From: Climacium dendroides
Lineage: Eukaryota; Streptophyta; Bryopsida; Hypnales; Climaciaceae
DNA: 64,000 nucleotides
Assembly (NCBI GenBank): GCA_950106755.1
Contig: OX467085.1
Coordinates: forward strand, 3,906,001 to 3,970,000
Reading direction: 5' to 3'
In this document: one piece after another, positions 24,863-39,100 of the stretch
How positions within the stretch are numbered: the first letter of the stretch is position 1
How the letters are laid out: each line of letters starts with the position of its first letter
Notes under the pieces: generated by a model
The model's database searches: none
Seen by the model: only the letters and a program-made list of their open reading frames with translations
What the model was told of the DNA's origin: nothing
Made by a program: the position numbers and the translations under genes

Positions 24863-26802
24863 ATGGAAGAAATGAAGTTTAAGAGAACCCTATTGCTTGC
24901 CTACACTTTTTCAGTTGAAATGGGTTTAAAAAAAGAGACTCTAGAAATCATGTTGTATTTAATAGAAACCAAACCAATAAATTATATCAATTTGACGTGG
25001 AATCATGTCCGAATACATAACACACAAATTGCAAATCTTTCAAATAATTAGGATTCATGGAAAAAATAAAGTTTAAGAGAACCCTATTGCTTGCCCACAC
25101 TTTTTCAGTTGAAATGGGTTTAAAAAAAGAGACTCTAGAAATCATGTTGTATTTAATAGAAACCAAACCAATAAATTATTTCAATTTGACGTTGAATCAT
25201 GTCCGAAAACATAACACACAAGTTGCAAATCTTTGAAATAATTAGGATTCATGGAAAAAATGAAGTTTAAGAGAACCCTATTGCTTGCCCACACTTTTTC
25301 AGTTGAAATGGGTTTAAAAAAAGAGACTCTAGAAATCATGTTGTATTTAATAGAAACCAAACCAATAAATTATATCAATTTGACGTGGAATCATGTCCGA
25401 ATACATAACACACAAGTTGCAAATCTTTGAAATAATTAGCATTCATGGAAAAAATGAAGTTTAAAAGAACCCTATTGCTTGCCCACACTTTTTCAGTTGA
25501 AATGGGTTTAAAAAAAGAGACTCTAGAAATCATGTTGTATTTAATAGAAACCAAACCAATAAATTATATCAATTTGACGTGGAATCATGTCCGAATACAT
25601 AACACACAAGTTGCAAATCTTTGAAATAATTAGGATTCATGGAAAAAATGTAGTTTAAGAGAACCCTATTGCTTGCCCACACTTTTTCAAGTGAATTCGG
25701 TTTAAAAAAAGAGACTCTAGAAATCATGTTGTATTTAATAGAAACTAAACCAATAAATTATATCAATTTGACGTGGAAGCATGTCCGAATACATAACACA
25801 CAAGTTGCAAATCTTTGAAATAATTAGGATTCATGGAAAAAATGAAGTTTAAGAGAACCCTATTGCTTGCCCACACTTTTTCAAGTGAATTCGGTTTAAA
25901 AAAAGAGACTCTAGAAATCATGTTGTATTTAATAGAAACCAAACCAATAAATTATATCAATTTGACGTGGAATCATGTCCGAATACATAACACACAAGTT
26001 GCAAATCTTTGAAATAATTAGGATTCATGGAAAAAATGAAGTTTAAGAGAACCCTATTGCTTGCCCACACTTTTTCAGTTGAAATGGGTTTAAAAAAAGA
26101 GACTCTAGAAATCATGTTGTATTTAATAGAAACCAAACCAATAAATTATATCAGTTTGACGTGGAATCATGTCCGAAAACATAACACACAAACTGCAAAT
26201 CTTTGAAATAATTAGGATTCATGGAAAAAATGTAGTTTAAGAGAACCCTATTGCTTGCCCACACTTTTTCAAGTGAATTCGGTTTAAAAAAAGAGACTCT
26301 AGAAATCATGTTGTATTTAATAGAAACTAAACCAATAAATTATATCAATTTGACGTGGAAGCATGTCCGAATACATAACACACAAGTTGCAAATCTTTGA
26401 AATAATTAGGATTCATGGAAAAAATGTAGTTTAAGAGAACCCTATTGCTTGCCCACACTTTTTCAAGTGAATTCGGTTTAAAAAAAGAGACTCTAGAAAT
26501 CATGTTGTATTTAATAGAAACCAAACCAATAAATTATATCAATTTGACGTGGAATCATGTCCGAATACATAACACACAAGTTGCAAATCTTTGAAATAAT
26601 TAGGATTCATGGAAAAAATGAAGTTTAAGAGAACCCTATTGCTTGCCCACACTTTTTCAGTTGAAATGGGTTTAAAAAAAGAGACTCTAGAAATCATGTT
26701 GTATTTAATAGAAACCAAACCAATAAATTATATCAATTTGACGTGGAATCATGTCCGAATACATAACACACAAGTTGCAAATCTTTCAAATAATTAGGAT
26801 TC
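24863..26802 (+). repeat. HOR block D, copy 2 (first 10 of 15 monomers)
   Basis: Matches 21953-23892 at a 2910-bp offset: 'ctttcaaat' monomers at 24863 and 26609, 'tatttcaatttgacgttg' at 25057, 'tttaaaagaac' at 25445, 'tatcagttt' at 26027. It is cut short at 26803, where a different 4-mer begins. The monomers at 23699 and 24863 share 'gcctacac', which shows the 6-mer lies between them. Confidence 0.8.
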
Positions 26803-28160
26803 ATGGAAAAAATGAAGTTTAAGAGAACCCTATTGCTTGCCCACACTTTTTCAGTTTAAATGGGTTTAAAAAAAGAGACTCTAGAAATCATGTTGTATTT
26901 AATAGAAACCAAACCAATAAATTATATCAATTTGACGTGGAAGCATGTCCGAATACATAACACACAAGTTGCAAATCTTTGAAATACTTAGGATTCATGG
27001 AAAAAATGTAGTTTAAGAGAACCCTATTGCTTGCCCACACTTTTTCAAGTGAATTCGGTTTAAAAAAAGAGACTCTAGAAATCATGTTGTATTTAATAGA
27101 AACTAAACCAATAAATTATATCAATTTGACGTGGAAGCATGTCCGAATACATAACACACAAGTTGCAAATCTTTGAAATAATTAGGATTCATGGAAAAAA
27201 TGTAGTTTAAGAGAACCCTATTGCTTGCCCACAGTTTTTCAAGTGAATTCGGTTTAAAAAAAGAGACTCTAGAAATCATGTTGTATTTAATAGAAACCAA
27301 ACCAATAAATTATATCAATTTGACGTGGAATCATGTCCGAATACATAACACACAAGTTTCAAATCTTTGAAATAATTAGGATTCATGGAAAAAATAAAGT
27401 TTAAGAGAACCCTATTGCTTGCCCACACTTTTTCAAGTGAATTCGGTTTAAAAAAAGAGACTCTAGAAATCATGTTGTATTTAATAGAAACTAAACCAAT
27501 AAATTATATCAATTTGACGTGGAAGCATGTCCGAATACATAACACACAAGTTGCAAATCTTTGAAATAATTAGGATTCATGGAAAAAATAAAGTTTAAGA
27601 GAACCCTATTGCTTGCCCACACTTTTTCAGTTGAAATGGGTTTAAAAAAAGAGACTCTAGAAATCATGTTGTATTTAATAGAAACCAAGCCAATAAATTA
27701 TATCAATTTGACGTGGAAGCATGTCCGAATACATAACACACAAGTTGCAAATCTTTGAAATACTTAGGATTCATGGAAAAAATGTAGTTTAAGAGAACCC
27801 TATTGCTTGCCCACACTTTTTCAAGTGAATTCGGTTTAAAAAAAGAGACTCTAGAAATCATGTTGTATTTAATAGAAACTAAACCAATAAATTATATCAA
27901 TTTGACGTGGAAGCATGTCCGAATACATAACACACAAGTTGCAAATCTTTGAAATAATTAGGATTCATGGAAAAAATGTAGTTTAAGAGAACCCTATTGC
28001 TTGCCTACACTTTTTCAAGTGAATTCGGTTTAAAAAAAGAGACTCTAGAAATCATGTTGTATTTAATAGAAACCAAACCAATAAATTATATCAATTTGAC
28101 GTGGAATCATGTCCGAATACATAACACACAAGTTGCAAATCTTTGAAATAATTAGGATTC
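26803..28160 (+). repeat. 4-mer HOR, one full and one partial copy
   Basis: Monomers 26803, 26997, 27191 and 27385 are followed by 27579, 27773 and 27967 in the same order at a 776-bp offset. The first of each has 'gtggaagc' and ends 'gaaatacttagg'; the second is 'atgtag' with 'gtggaagc'; the third has 'gtggaatc'. A private 'cagtttaaatggg' marks 26803 and 'aagccaat' marks 27579. Confidence 0.65.
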
Positions 28161-30488
28161 ATGGAAAAAATAAAGTTTAAGAGAACCCTATTGCTTGCCC
28201 ACACTTTTTCAGTTGAAATGGGTTTAAAAAAAGAGACTCTAGAAATCATGTTGTATTTAATAGAAACCAAACCAATAAATTATTTCAATTTGACGTTGAA
28301 TCATGTCCGAAAACATAACACACAAGTTGCAAATCTTTGAAATAATTAGGATTCATGGAAAAAATGAAGTTTAAGAGAACCCTATTGCTTGCCCACACTT
28401 TTTCAGTTGAAATGGGTTTAAAAAAAGAGACTCTAGAAATCATGTTGTATTTAATAGAAACCAAACCAATAAATTATATCAATTTGACGTTGGATCATGT
28501 CCGAAAACATAACACACAAGTTGCAAATCTTTGAAATAATTAGGATTCATGGAAAAAATGAAGTTTAAGAGAACCCTATTGCTTGCCCACACTTTTTCAG
28601 TTGAAATGGGTTTAAAAAAAGAGACTCTAGAAATCATGTTGTATTTAATAGAAACCAAACCAATAAATTATTTCAATTTGACGTTGAATCATGTCCGAAA
28701 ACATAACACACAAGTTGCAAATCTTTGAAATAATTAGGATTCATGGAAAAAATAAAGTTTAAGAGAACCCTATTGCTTGCCCACACTTTTTCAGTTGAAA
28801 TGGGTTTAAAAAAAGAGACTCTAGAAATCATGTTGTATTTAATAGAAACCAAACCAATAAATTATTTCAATTTGACGTTGAATCATGTCCGAAAACATAA
28901 CACACAAGTTGCAAATCTTTGAAATAATTAGGATTCATGGAAAAAATGAAGTTTAAGAGAACCCTATTGCTTGCCCACACTTTTTCAGTTGAAATGGGTT
29001 TAAAAAAAGAGACTCTAGAAATCATGTTGTATTTAATAGAAACCAAACCAATAAATTATATCAATTTGACGTTGGATCATGTCCGAAAACATAACACACA
29101 AGTTGCAAATCTTTCAAATTATTAGGATTCATGGAAAAAATGAAGTTTAAGAGAACCCTATTGCTTGCCCACACTTTTTCAGTTGAAATGGGTTTAAAAA
29201 AAGAGACTCTAGAAATCATGTTGTATTTAATAGAAACCAAACCAATAAATTATTTCAATTTGACGTTGAATCATGTCCGAAAACATAACACACAAGTTGC
29301 AAATCTTTGAAATAATTAGGATTCATGGAAAAAATGAAGTTTAAGAGAACCCTATTGCTTGCCCACACTTTTTCAGTTGAAATGGGTTTAAAAAAAGAGA
29401 CTCTAGAAATCATGTTGTATTTAATAGAAACCAAACCAATAAATTATATCAATTTGACGTGGAAGCATGTCCGAATACATAACACACAAGTTGCAAATCT
29501 TTGAAATAATTAGGATTCATGGAAAAAATGAAGTTTAAGAGAACCCTATTGCTTGCCCACACTTTTTCAGTTGAAATGGGTTTAAAAAAAGAGACTCTAG
29601 AAATCATGTTGTATTTAATAGAAACCAAACCAATAAATTATTTCAATTTGACGTTGAATCATGTCCGAAAACATAACACACAAGTTGCAAATCTTTGAAA
29701 TAATTAGGATTCATGGAAAAAATGAAGTTTAAGAGAACCCTATTGCTTGCCCACACTTTTTCAGTTGAAATGGGTTTAAAAAAAGAGACTCTAGAAATCA
29801 TGTTGTATTTAATAGAAACCAAACCAATAAATTATTTCAATTTGACGTTGAATCATGTCCGAAAACATAACACACAAGTTGCAAATCTTTGAAATAATTA
29901 GGATTCATGGAAAAAATGAAGTTTAAGAGAACCCTATTGCTTGCCCACACTTTTTCAGTTGAAATGGGTTTAAAAAAAGAGACTCTAGAAATCATGTTGT
30001 ATTTAATAGAAACCAAACCAATAAATTATATCAATTTGACGTTGGATCATGTCCGAAAACATAACACACAAGTTGCAAATCTTTCAAATTATTAGGATTC
30101 ATGGAAAAAATGAAGTTTAAGAGAACCCTATTGCTTGCCCACACTTTTTCAGTTGAAATGGGTTTAAAAAAAGAGACTCTAGAAATCATGTTGTATTTAA
30201 TAGAAACCAAACCAATAAATTATTTCAATTTGACGTTGAATCATGTCCGAAAACATAACACACAAGTTGCAAATCTTTGAAATAATTAGGATTCATGGAA
30301 AAAATGAAGTTTAAGAGAACCCTATTGCTTGCCCACACTTTTTCAGTTGAAATGGGTTTAAAAAAAGAGACTCTAGAAATCATGTTGTATTTAATAGAAA
30401 CCAAACCAATAAATTATATCAATTTGACGTTGGATCATGTCCGAAAACATAACACACAAGTTGCAAATCTTTCAAATTATTAGGATTC
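28161..30488 (+). repeat. Near-dimeric zone of 'tatttc' and 'gttggatc' monomers
   Basis: Twelve monomers, almost all carrying the 'cagttgaaatggg' block, alternate irregularly between one class with 'tatttcaatttgacgttgaatc' changes (T at 125) and one with 'gttggatc'. The second class often ends 'ctttcaaattatt' (28937, 29907, 30295). One monomer (29325) has 'gtggaagc' instead. Spacing between matching monomers is 388 bp or 970 bp. This is the zone of lowest monomer diversity in the type 1 domain. Confidence 0.75.
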
Positions 30489-32622
30489 ATGGAAAAAATG
30501 AAGTTTAAGAGAACCCTATTGCTTGCCCACACTTTTTCAAGTAAATTCGGTTTAATAAAAGAGACTCTAGAAATCATGTTGTATTTAATAGAAACTAAAC
30601 CAATAAATTATATCAATTTGACGTGGAAGCATGTCCGAATACATAACACACAAGTTGCAAATCTTTGAAATAATTAGGATTCATGGAAAAAATAAAGTTT
30701 AAGAGAACCCTATTGCTTGCCCACACTTTTTCAGTTGAAATGGGTTTAAAAAAAGAGACTCTAGAAATCATGTTGTATTTAATAGAAACCAAACCAATAA
30801 ATTATATCAATTTGACGTGGAATCATGTCCGAATACATAACACACAATTTGCAAATCTTTGAAATAATTAGGATTCATGGAAAAAATGTAGTTTAAGAGA
30901 ACCCTATTGCTTGCCCACACTTTTTCAAGTGAATTCGGTTTAAAAAAAGAGACTCTAGAAATCATGTTGTATTTAATAGAAACCAAACCAATAAATTATA
31001 TCAATTTGACGTGGAAGCATGTCCGAATACATAACACACAAGTTGCAAATCTTTGAAATACTTAGGATTCATGGAAAAAATAAAGTTTAAGAGAACCCTA
31101 TTGCTTGCCCACACTTTTTCAGTTGAAATGGGTTTAAAAAAAGAGACTCTAGAAATCATGTTGTATTTAATAGAAACCAAACCAATAAATTATATCAATT
31201 TGACGTGGAAGCATGTCCGAATACATAACACACAAGTTGCAAATCTTTGAAATAATTAGGATTCATGGAAAAAATAAAGTTTAAGAGAACCCTATTGCTT
31301 GCCCACACTTTTTCAGTTGAAATGGGTTTAAAAAAAGAGACTCTAGAAATCATGTTGTATTTAATAGAAACCAAACCAATAAATTATATCAATTTGACGT
31401 GGAATCATGTCCGAATACATAACACACAATTTGCAAATCTTTGAAATAATTAGGATTCATGGAAAAAATGTAGTTTAAGAGAACCCTATTGCTTGCCCAC
31501 ACTTTTTCAAGTGAATTCGGTTTAAAAAAAGAGACTCTAGAAATCATGTTGTATTTAATAGAAACCAAACCAATAAATTATATCAATTTGACGTGGAAGC
31601 ATGTCCAAATACATAACACACAAGTTGCAAATCTTTGAAATAATTAGGATTCATGGAAAAAATAAAGTTTAAGAGAACCCTATTGCTTGCCCACACTTTT
31701 TCAGTTGAAATGGGTTTAAAAAAAGAGACTCTAGAAATCATGTTGTATTTAATAGAAACCAAACCAATAAATTATATCAATTTGACGTTGGATCATGTCC
31801 GAAAACATAACACACAAGTTGCAAATCTTTGAAATAATTAGGATTCATGGAAAAAATGAAGTTTAAGAGAACCCTATTGCTTGCCCACACTTTTTCAGTT
31901 GAAATGGGTTTAAAAAAAGAGACTCTAGAAATCATGTTGTATTTAATAGAAACCAAACCAATAAATTATTTCAATTTGACGTTGAATCATGTCCGAAAAC
32001 ATAACACACAAGTTGCAAATCTTTGAAATAATTAGGATTCATGGAAAAAATGAAGTTTAAGAGAACCCTATTGCTTGCCCACACTTTTTCAGTTGAAATG
32101 GGTTTAAAAAAAGAGACTCTAGAAATCATGTTGTATTTAATAGAAACCAAACCAATAAATTATATCAATTTGACGTTGGATCATGTCCGAAAACATAACA
32201 CACAAGTTGCAAATCTTTGAAATAATTAGGATTCATGGAAAAAATGAAGTTTAAGAGAACCCTATTGCTTGCCCACACTTTTTCAGTTGAAATGGGTTTA
32301 AAAAAAGAGACTCTAGAAATCATGTTGTATTTAATAGAAACCAAACCAATAAATTATATCAATTTGACGTTGGATCATGTCCGAAAACATAACACACAAG
32401 TTGCAAATCTTTCAAATTATTAGGATTCATGGAAAAAATGAAGTTTAAGAGAACCCTATTGCTTGCCCACACTTTTTCAGTTGAAATGGGTTTAAAAAAA
32501 GAGACTCTAGAAATCATGTTGTATTTAATAGAAACCAAACCAATAAATTATTTCAATTTGACGTTGAATCATGTCCGAAAACATAACACACAAGTTTCAA
32601 ATCTTTGAAATAATTAGGATTC
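30489..32622 (+). repeat. Link zone with a 3-mer and a 12-mer offset
   Basis: An 'ataaag' monomer with 'cacaatttgc' occurs at 30683 and again 582 bp later at 31265, each followed by an 'atgtag' 'caagtg' 'gtggaagc' monomer, giving a local 3-monomer period. Five monomers at 29907-30876 match 32235-33204 at 2328 bp (12 monomers), including the odd 'caagtaaattcgg' plus 'taataaaag' member at 30489 and 32817. Confidence 0.7.
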
Positions 32623-35600
32623 ATGGAAAAAATGAAGTTTAAGAGAACCCTATTGCTTGCCCACACTTTTTCAGTTGAAATGGGTTTAAAAAAAGAGACT
32701 CTAGAAATCATGTTGTATTTAATAGAAACCAAACCAATAAATTATATCAATTTGACGTTGGATCATGTCCGAAAACATAACACACAAGTTGCAAATCTTT
32801 CAAATTATTAGGATTCATGGAAAAAATGAAGTTTAAGAGAACCCTATTGCTTGCCCACACTTTTTCAAGTAAATTCGGTTTAATAAAAGAGACTCTAGAA
32901 ATCATGTTGTATTTAATAGAAACTAAACCAATAAATTATATCAATTTGACGTGGAAGCATGTCCGAATACATAACACACAAGTTGCAAATCTTTGAAATA
33001 ATTAGGATTCATGGAAAAAATAAAGTTTAAGAGAACCCTATTGCTTGCCCACACTTTTTCAGTTGAAATGGGTTTAAAAAAAGAGACTCTAGAAATCATG
33101 TTGTATTTAATAGAAACCAAACCAATAAATTATATCAATTTGACGTGGAATCATGTCCGAATACATAACACACAATTTGCAAATCTTTGAAATACTTAGG
33201 ATTCATGGAAAAAATGTAGTTTAAGAGAACCCTATTGCTTGCCCACACTTTTTCAAGTGAATTCGGTTTAAAAAAAGAGACTCTAGAAATCATGTTGTAT
33301 TTAATAGAAACTAAACCAATAAATTATATCAATTTGACGTGGCAGCATGTCCAAATACATAACACACAAGTTGCAAATCTTTGAAATAATTAGGATTCAT
33401 GGAAAAAATAAAGTTTAAGAGAACCCTATTGCTTGCCCACACTTTTTCAGTTGAAATGGGTTTAAAAAAAGAGACTCTAGAAATCATGTTGTATTTAATA
33501 GAAACCAAACCAATAAATTATATCAATTTGACGTGGAAGCATGTCCGAATACATAACACACAAGTTGCAAATCTTTGAAATACTTAGGATTCATGGAAAA
33601 AATGTAGTTTAAGAGAACCCTATTGCTTGCCCACACTTTTTCAAGTGAATTCGGTTTAAAAAAAGAGACTCTAGAAATCATGTTGTATTTAATAGAAACT
33701 AAACCAATAAATTATATCAATTTGACGTGGCAGCATGTCCAAATACATAACACACAAGTTGCAAATCTTTGAAATAATTAGGATTCATGGAAAAAATAAA
33801 GTTTAAGAGAACCCTATTGCTTGCCCACACTTTTTCAGTTGAAATGGGTTTAAAAAAAGAGACTCTAGAAATCATGTTGTATTTAATAGAAACCAAACCA
33901 ATAAATTATATCAATTTGACGTTGAATCATGTCCGAAAACATAACACACAAGTTGCAAATCTTTCAAATTATTAGGATTCATGGAAAAAATGAAGTTTAA
34001 GAGAACCCTATTGCTTGCCCACACTTTTTCAAGTGAATTCGGTTTAATAAAAGAGACTCTAGAAATCATGTTGTATTTAATAGAAACTAAACCAATAAAT
34101 TATATCAATTTGACGTGGAAGCATGTCCGAATACATAACACACAAGTTGCAAATCTTTGAAATAATTAGGATTCATGGAAAAAATGAAGTTTAAGAGAAC
34201 CCTATTGCTTGCCCACACTTTTTCAAGTGAATTCGGTTTAAAAAAAGAGACTCTAGAAATCATGTTGTATTTAATAGAAACTAAACCAATAAATTATATC
34301 AATTTGACGTGGAAGCATGTCCGAATACATAACACACAAGTTGCAAATCTTTGAAATAATTAGGATTCATGGAAAAAATGTAGTTTAAGAGAACCCTATT
34401 GCTTGCCCACACTTTTTCAAGTGAATTCGGTTTAAAAAAAGAGACTCTAGAAATCATGTTGTATTTAATAGAAACCAAACCAATAAATTATATCAATTTG
34501 ACGTGGAATCATGTCCGAATACATAACACAGAAGTTGCAAATCTTTGAAATAATTAGGATTCATGGAAAAAATGTAGTTTAAGAGAACCCTATTGCTTGC
34601 CCACACTTTTTCAAGTGAATTCGGTTTAAAAAAAGAGACTCTAGAAATCATGTTGTATTTAATAGAAACCAAACCAATAAATTATATCAATTTGAGGTGG
34701 AATCATGTCCGAATACATAACACACAAGTTGCAAATCTTTGAAATAATTAGGATTCATGGAAAAAATGTAGTTTAAGAGAACCCTATTGCTTGCCCACAC
34801 TTTTTCAGTTGAAATGGGTTTAAAAAAAGAGACTCTAGAAATCATGTTGTATCTAATAGAAACTAAACCAATAAATTATATCAATTTGACGTGGCAGCAT
34901 GTCCAAATACATAACACACAAGTTGCAAATCTTTGAAATAATTAGGATTCATTGGAAAAATAAAGTTTAAGAGAACCCTATTGCTTGCCCACACTTTTTC
35001 AGTTGAAATGGGTTTAAAAAAAGAGACTCTAGAAATCATGTTGTATCTAATAGAAACCAAACCAATAAATTATATCAATTTGACGTGGAAGCATGTCCGA
35101 ATACATAACACACAAGTTGCAAATCTTTGAAATAATTAGGATTCATGGAAAAAATGTAGTTTAAGAGAACCCTATTGCTTGCCCACACTTTTTCAAGTGA
35201 ATTCGGTTTAAAAAAAGAGACTCTAGAAATCATGTTGTATTTAATAGAAACCAAACCAATAAATTATATCAATTTGACGTGGAAGCATGTCCGAAAACAT
35301 AACACACAAACTGCAAATCTTTGAAATATTTAGGATTCATGGAAAAAATGTAGTTTAAGAGAACCCTATTGCTTGCCCACACTTTTTCAAGTGAATTCGG
35401 TTTAAAAAAAGAGACTCTAGAAATCATATTGTATTTAATAGAAACTAAACCAATAAATTATATCAATTTGACGTTGAATCATGTCCGAAAACATAACACA
35501 CAAGTTGCAAATCTTTGAAATAATTAGGATTCATGGAAAAAATGAAGTTTAAGAGAACCCTATTGCTTGCCCACACTTTTTCAGTTGAAATGGGTTTAAA

Positions 35601-36114
35601 AAAAGAGACTCTAGAAATCATGTTGTATTTAATAGAAACCAAACCAATAAATTATATCAATTTGACGTGGAATCATGTCCGAATACATAACACACAAGTT
35701 GCAAATCTTTGAAATAATTAGGATTCATGGAAAAAATGAAGTTTAAAAGAACCCTATTGCTTGCCCACACTTTTTCAGTTGAAATGGGTTTAAAAAAAGA
35801 GACTCTAGAAATCATGTTGTATTTAATAGAAACCAAACCAATAAATTATATCAATTTGACGTGGAATCATGTCCGAATACATAACACACAAGTTGCAAAT
35901 CTTTGAAATAATTAGGATTCATGGAAAAAATGTAGTTTAAGAGAACCCTATTGCTTGCCCACACTTTTTCAAGTGAATTCGGTTTAAAAAAAGAGACTCT
36001 AGAAATCATGTTGTATTTAATAGAAACTAAACCAATAAATTATATCAATTTGACGTGGAATCATGTCCGAATACATAACACACAAGTTGCAAATCTTTGA
36101 AATAATTAGGATTC
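32623..36114 (+). repeat. 18-mer HOR, copy 1 (3492 bp)
   Basis: Eighteen monomers directly followed by a second copy. Rare markers inside are 'caagtaaattcgg' with 'taataaaag' (32817), 'cacaatttgc' (33011), 'taataaaag' again (33981), 'cacagaagttgc' (G at 34531), 'tttgaggtgg' (34563 monomer), 'tatctaatag' (34757 and 34951), 'attcattggaaa' (before 34951), 'gaaatatttagg', 'atcatattg' (35339) and 'tttaaaagaac' (35727). All recur 3492 bp later. Confidence 0.95.
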
Positions 36115-39100
36115 ATGGAAAAAATGAAGTTTAAGAGAACCCTATTGCTTGCCCACACTTTTTCAGTTGAAATGGGTTTAAAAAAAGAGACTCTAGAAAT
36201 CATGTTGTATTTAATAGAAACCAAACCAATAAATTATATCAATTTGACGTTGGATCATGTCCGAAAACATAACACACAAGTTGCAAATCTTTCAAATTAT
36301 TAGGATTCATGGAAAAAATGAAGTTTAAGAGAACCCTATTGCTTGCCCACACTTTTTCAAGTAAATTCGGTTTAATAAAAGAGACTCTAGAAATCATGTT
36401 GTATTTAATAGAAACTAAACCAATAAATTATATCAATTTGACGTGGAAGCATGTCCGAATACATAACACACAAGTTGCAAATCTTTGAAATAATTAGGAT
36501 TCATGGAAAAAATAAAGTTTAAGAGAACCCTATTGCTTGCCCACACTTTTTCAGTTGAAATGGGTTTAAAAAAAGAGACTCTAGAAATCATGTTGTATTT
36601 AATAGAAACCAAACCAATAAATTATATCAATTTGACGTGGAATCATGTCCGAATACATAACACACAATTTGCAAATCTTTGAAATACTTAGGATTCATGG
36701 AAAAAATGTAGTTTAAGAGAACCCTATTGCTTGCCCACACTTTTTCAAGTGAATTCGGTTTAAAAAAAGAGACTCTAGAAATCATGTTGTATTTAATAGA
36801 AACTAAACCAATAAATTATATCAATTTGACGTGGCAGCATGTCCAAATACATAACACACAAGTTGCAAATCTTTGAAATAATTAGGATTCATGGAAAAAA
36901 TAAAGTTTAAGAGAACCCTATTGCTTGCCCACACTTTTTCAGTTGAAATGGGTTTAAAAAAAGAGACTCTAGAAATCATGTTGTATTTAATAGAAACCAA
37001 ACCAATAAATTATATCAATTTGACGTGGAAGCATGTCCGAATACATAACACACAAGTTGCAAATCTTTGAAATACTTAGGATTCATGGAAAAAATGTAGT
37101 TTAAGAGAACCCTATTGCTTGCCCACACTTTTTCAAGTGAATTCGGTTTAAAAAAAGAGACTCTAGAAATCATGTTGTATTTAATAGAAACTAAACCAAT
37201 AAATTATATCAATTTGACGTGGCAGCATGTCCAAATACATAACACACAAGTTGCAAATCTTTGAAATAATTAGGATTCATGGAAAAAATAAAGTTTAAGA
37301 GAACCCTATTGCTTGCCCACACTTTTTCAGTTGAAATGGGTTTAAAAAAAGAGACTCTAGAAATCATGTTGTATTTAATAGAAACCAAACCAATAAATTA
37401 TATCAATTTGACGTTGAATCATGTCCGAAAACATAACACACAAGTTGCAAATCTTTCAAATTATTAGGATTCATGGAAAAAATGAAGTTTAAGAGAACCC
37501 TATTGCTTGCCCACACTTTTTCAAGTGAATTCGGTTTAATAAAAGAGACTCTAGAAATCATGTTGTATTTAATAGAAACTAAACCAATAAATTATATCAA
37601 TTTGACGTGGAAGCATGTCCGAATACATAACACACAAGTTGCAAATCTTTGAAATAATTAGGATTCATGGAAAAAATGAAGTTTAAGAGAACCCTATTGC
37701 TTGCCCACACTTTTTCAAGTGAATTCGGTTTAAAAAAAGAGACTCTAGAAATCATGTTGTATTTAATAGAAACTAAACCAATAAATTATATCAATTTGAC
37801 GTGGAAGCATGTCCGAATACATAACACACAAGTTGCAAATCTTTGAAATAATTAGGATTCATGGAAAAAATTTAGTTTAAGAGAACCCTATTGCTTGCCC
37901 ACACTTTTTCAAGTGAATTCGGTTTAAAAAAAGAGACTCTAGAAATCATGTTGTATTTAATAGAAACCAAACCAATAAATTATATCAATTTGACGTGGAA
38001 TCATGTCCGAATACATAACACAGAAGTTGCAAATCTTTGAAATAATTAGGATTCATGGAAAAAATGTAGTTTAAGAGAACCCTATTGCTTGCCCACACTT
38101 TTTCAAGTGAATTCGGTTTAAAAAAAGAGACTCTAGAAATCATGTTGTATTTAATAGAAACCAAACCAATAAATTATATCAATTTGAGGTGGAATCATGT
38201 CCGAATACATAACACACAAGTTGCAAATCTTTGAAATAATTAGGATTCATGGAAAAAATGTAGTTTAAGAGAACCCTATTGCTTGCCCACACTTTTTCAG
38301 TTGAAATGGGTTTAAAAAAAGAGACTCTAGAAATCATGTTGTATCTAATAGAAACTAAACCAATAAATTATATCAATTTGACGTGGCAGCATGTCCAAAT
38401 ACATAACACACAAGTTGCAAATCTTTGAAATAATTAGGATTCATTGGAAAAATAAAGTTTAAGAGAACCCTATTGCTTGCCCACACTTTTTCAGTTGAAA
38501 TGGGTTTAAAAAAAGAGACTCTAGAAATCATGTTGTATCTAATAGAAACCAAACCAATAAATTATATCAATTTGACGTGGAAGCATGTCCGAATACATAA
38601 CACACAAGTTGCAAATCTTTGAAATAATTAGGATTCATGGAAAAAATGTAGTTTAAGAGAACCCTATTGCTTGCCCACACTTTTTCAAGTGAATTCGGTT
38701 TAAAAAAAGAGACTCTAGAAATCATGTTGTATTTAATAGAAACCAAACCAATAAATTATATCAATTTGACGTGGAAGCATGTCCGAAAACATAACACACA
38801 AACTGCAAATCTTTGAAATATTTAGGATTCATGGAAAAAATGTAGTTTAAGAGAACCCTATTGCTTGCCCACACTTTTTCAAGTGAATTCGGTTTAAAAA
38901 AAGAGACTCTAGAAATCATATTGTATTTAATAGAAACTAAACCAATAAATTATATCAATTTGACGTTGAATCATGTCCGAAAACATAACACACAAGTTGC
39001 AAATCTTTGAAATAATTAGGATTCATGGAAAAAATGAAGTTTAAGAGAACCCTATTGCTTGCCCACACTTTTTCAGTTGAAATGGGTTTAAAAAAAGAGA

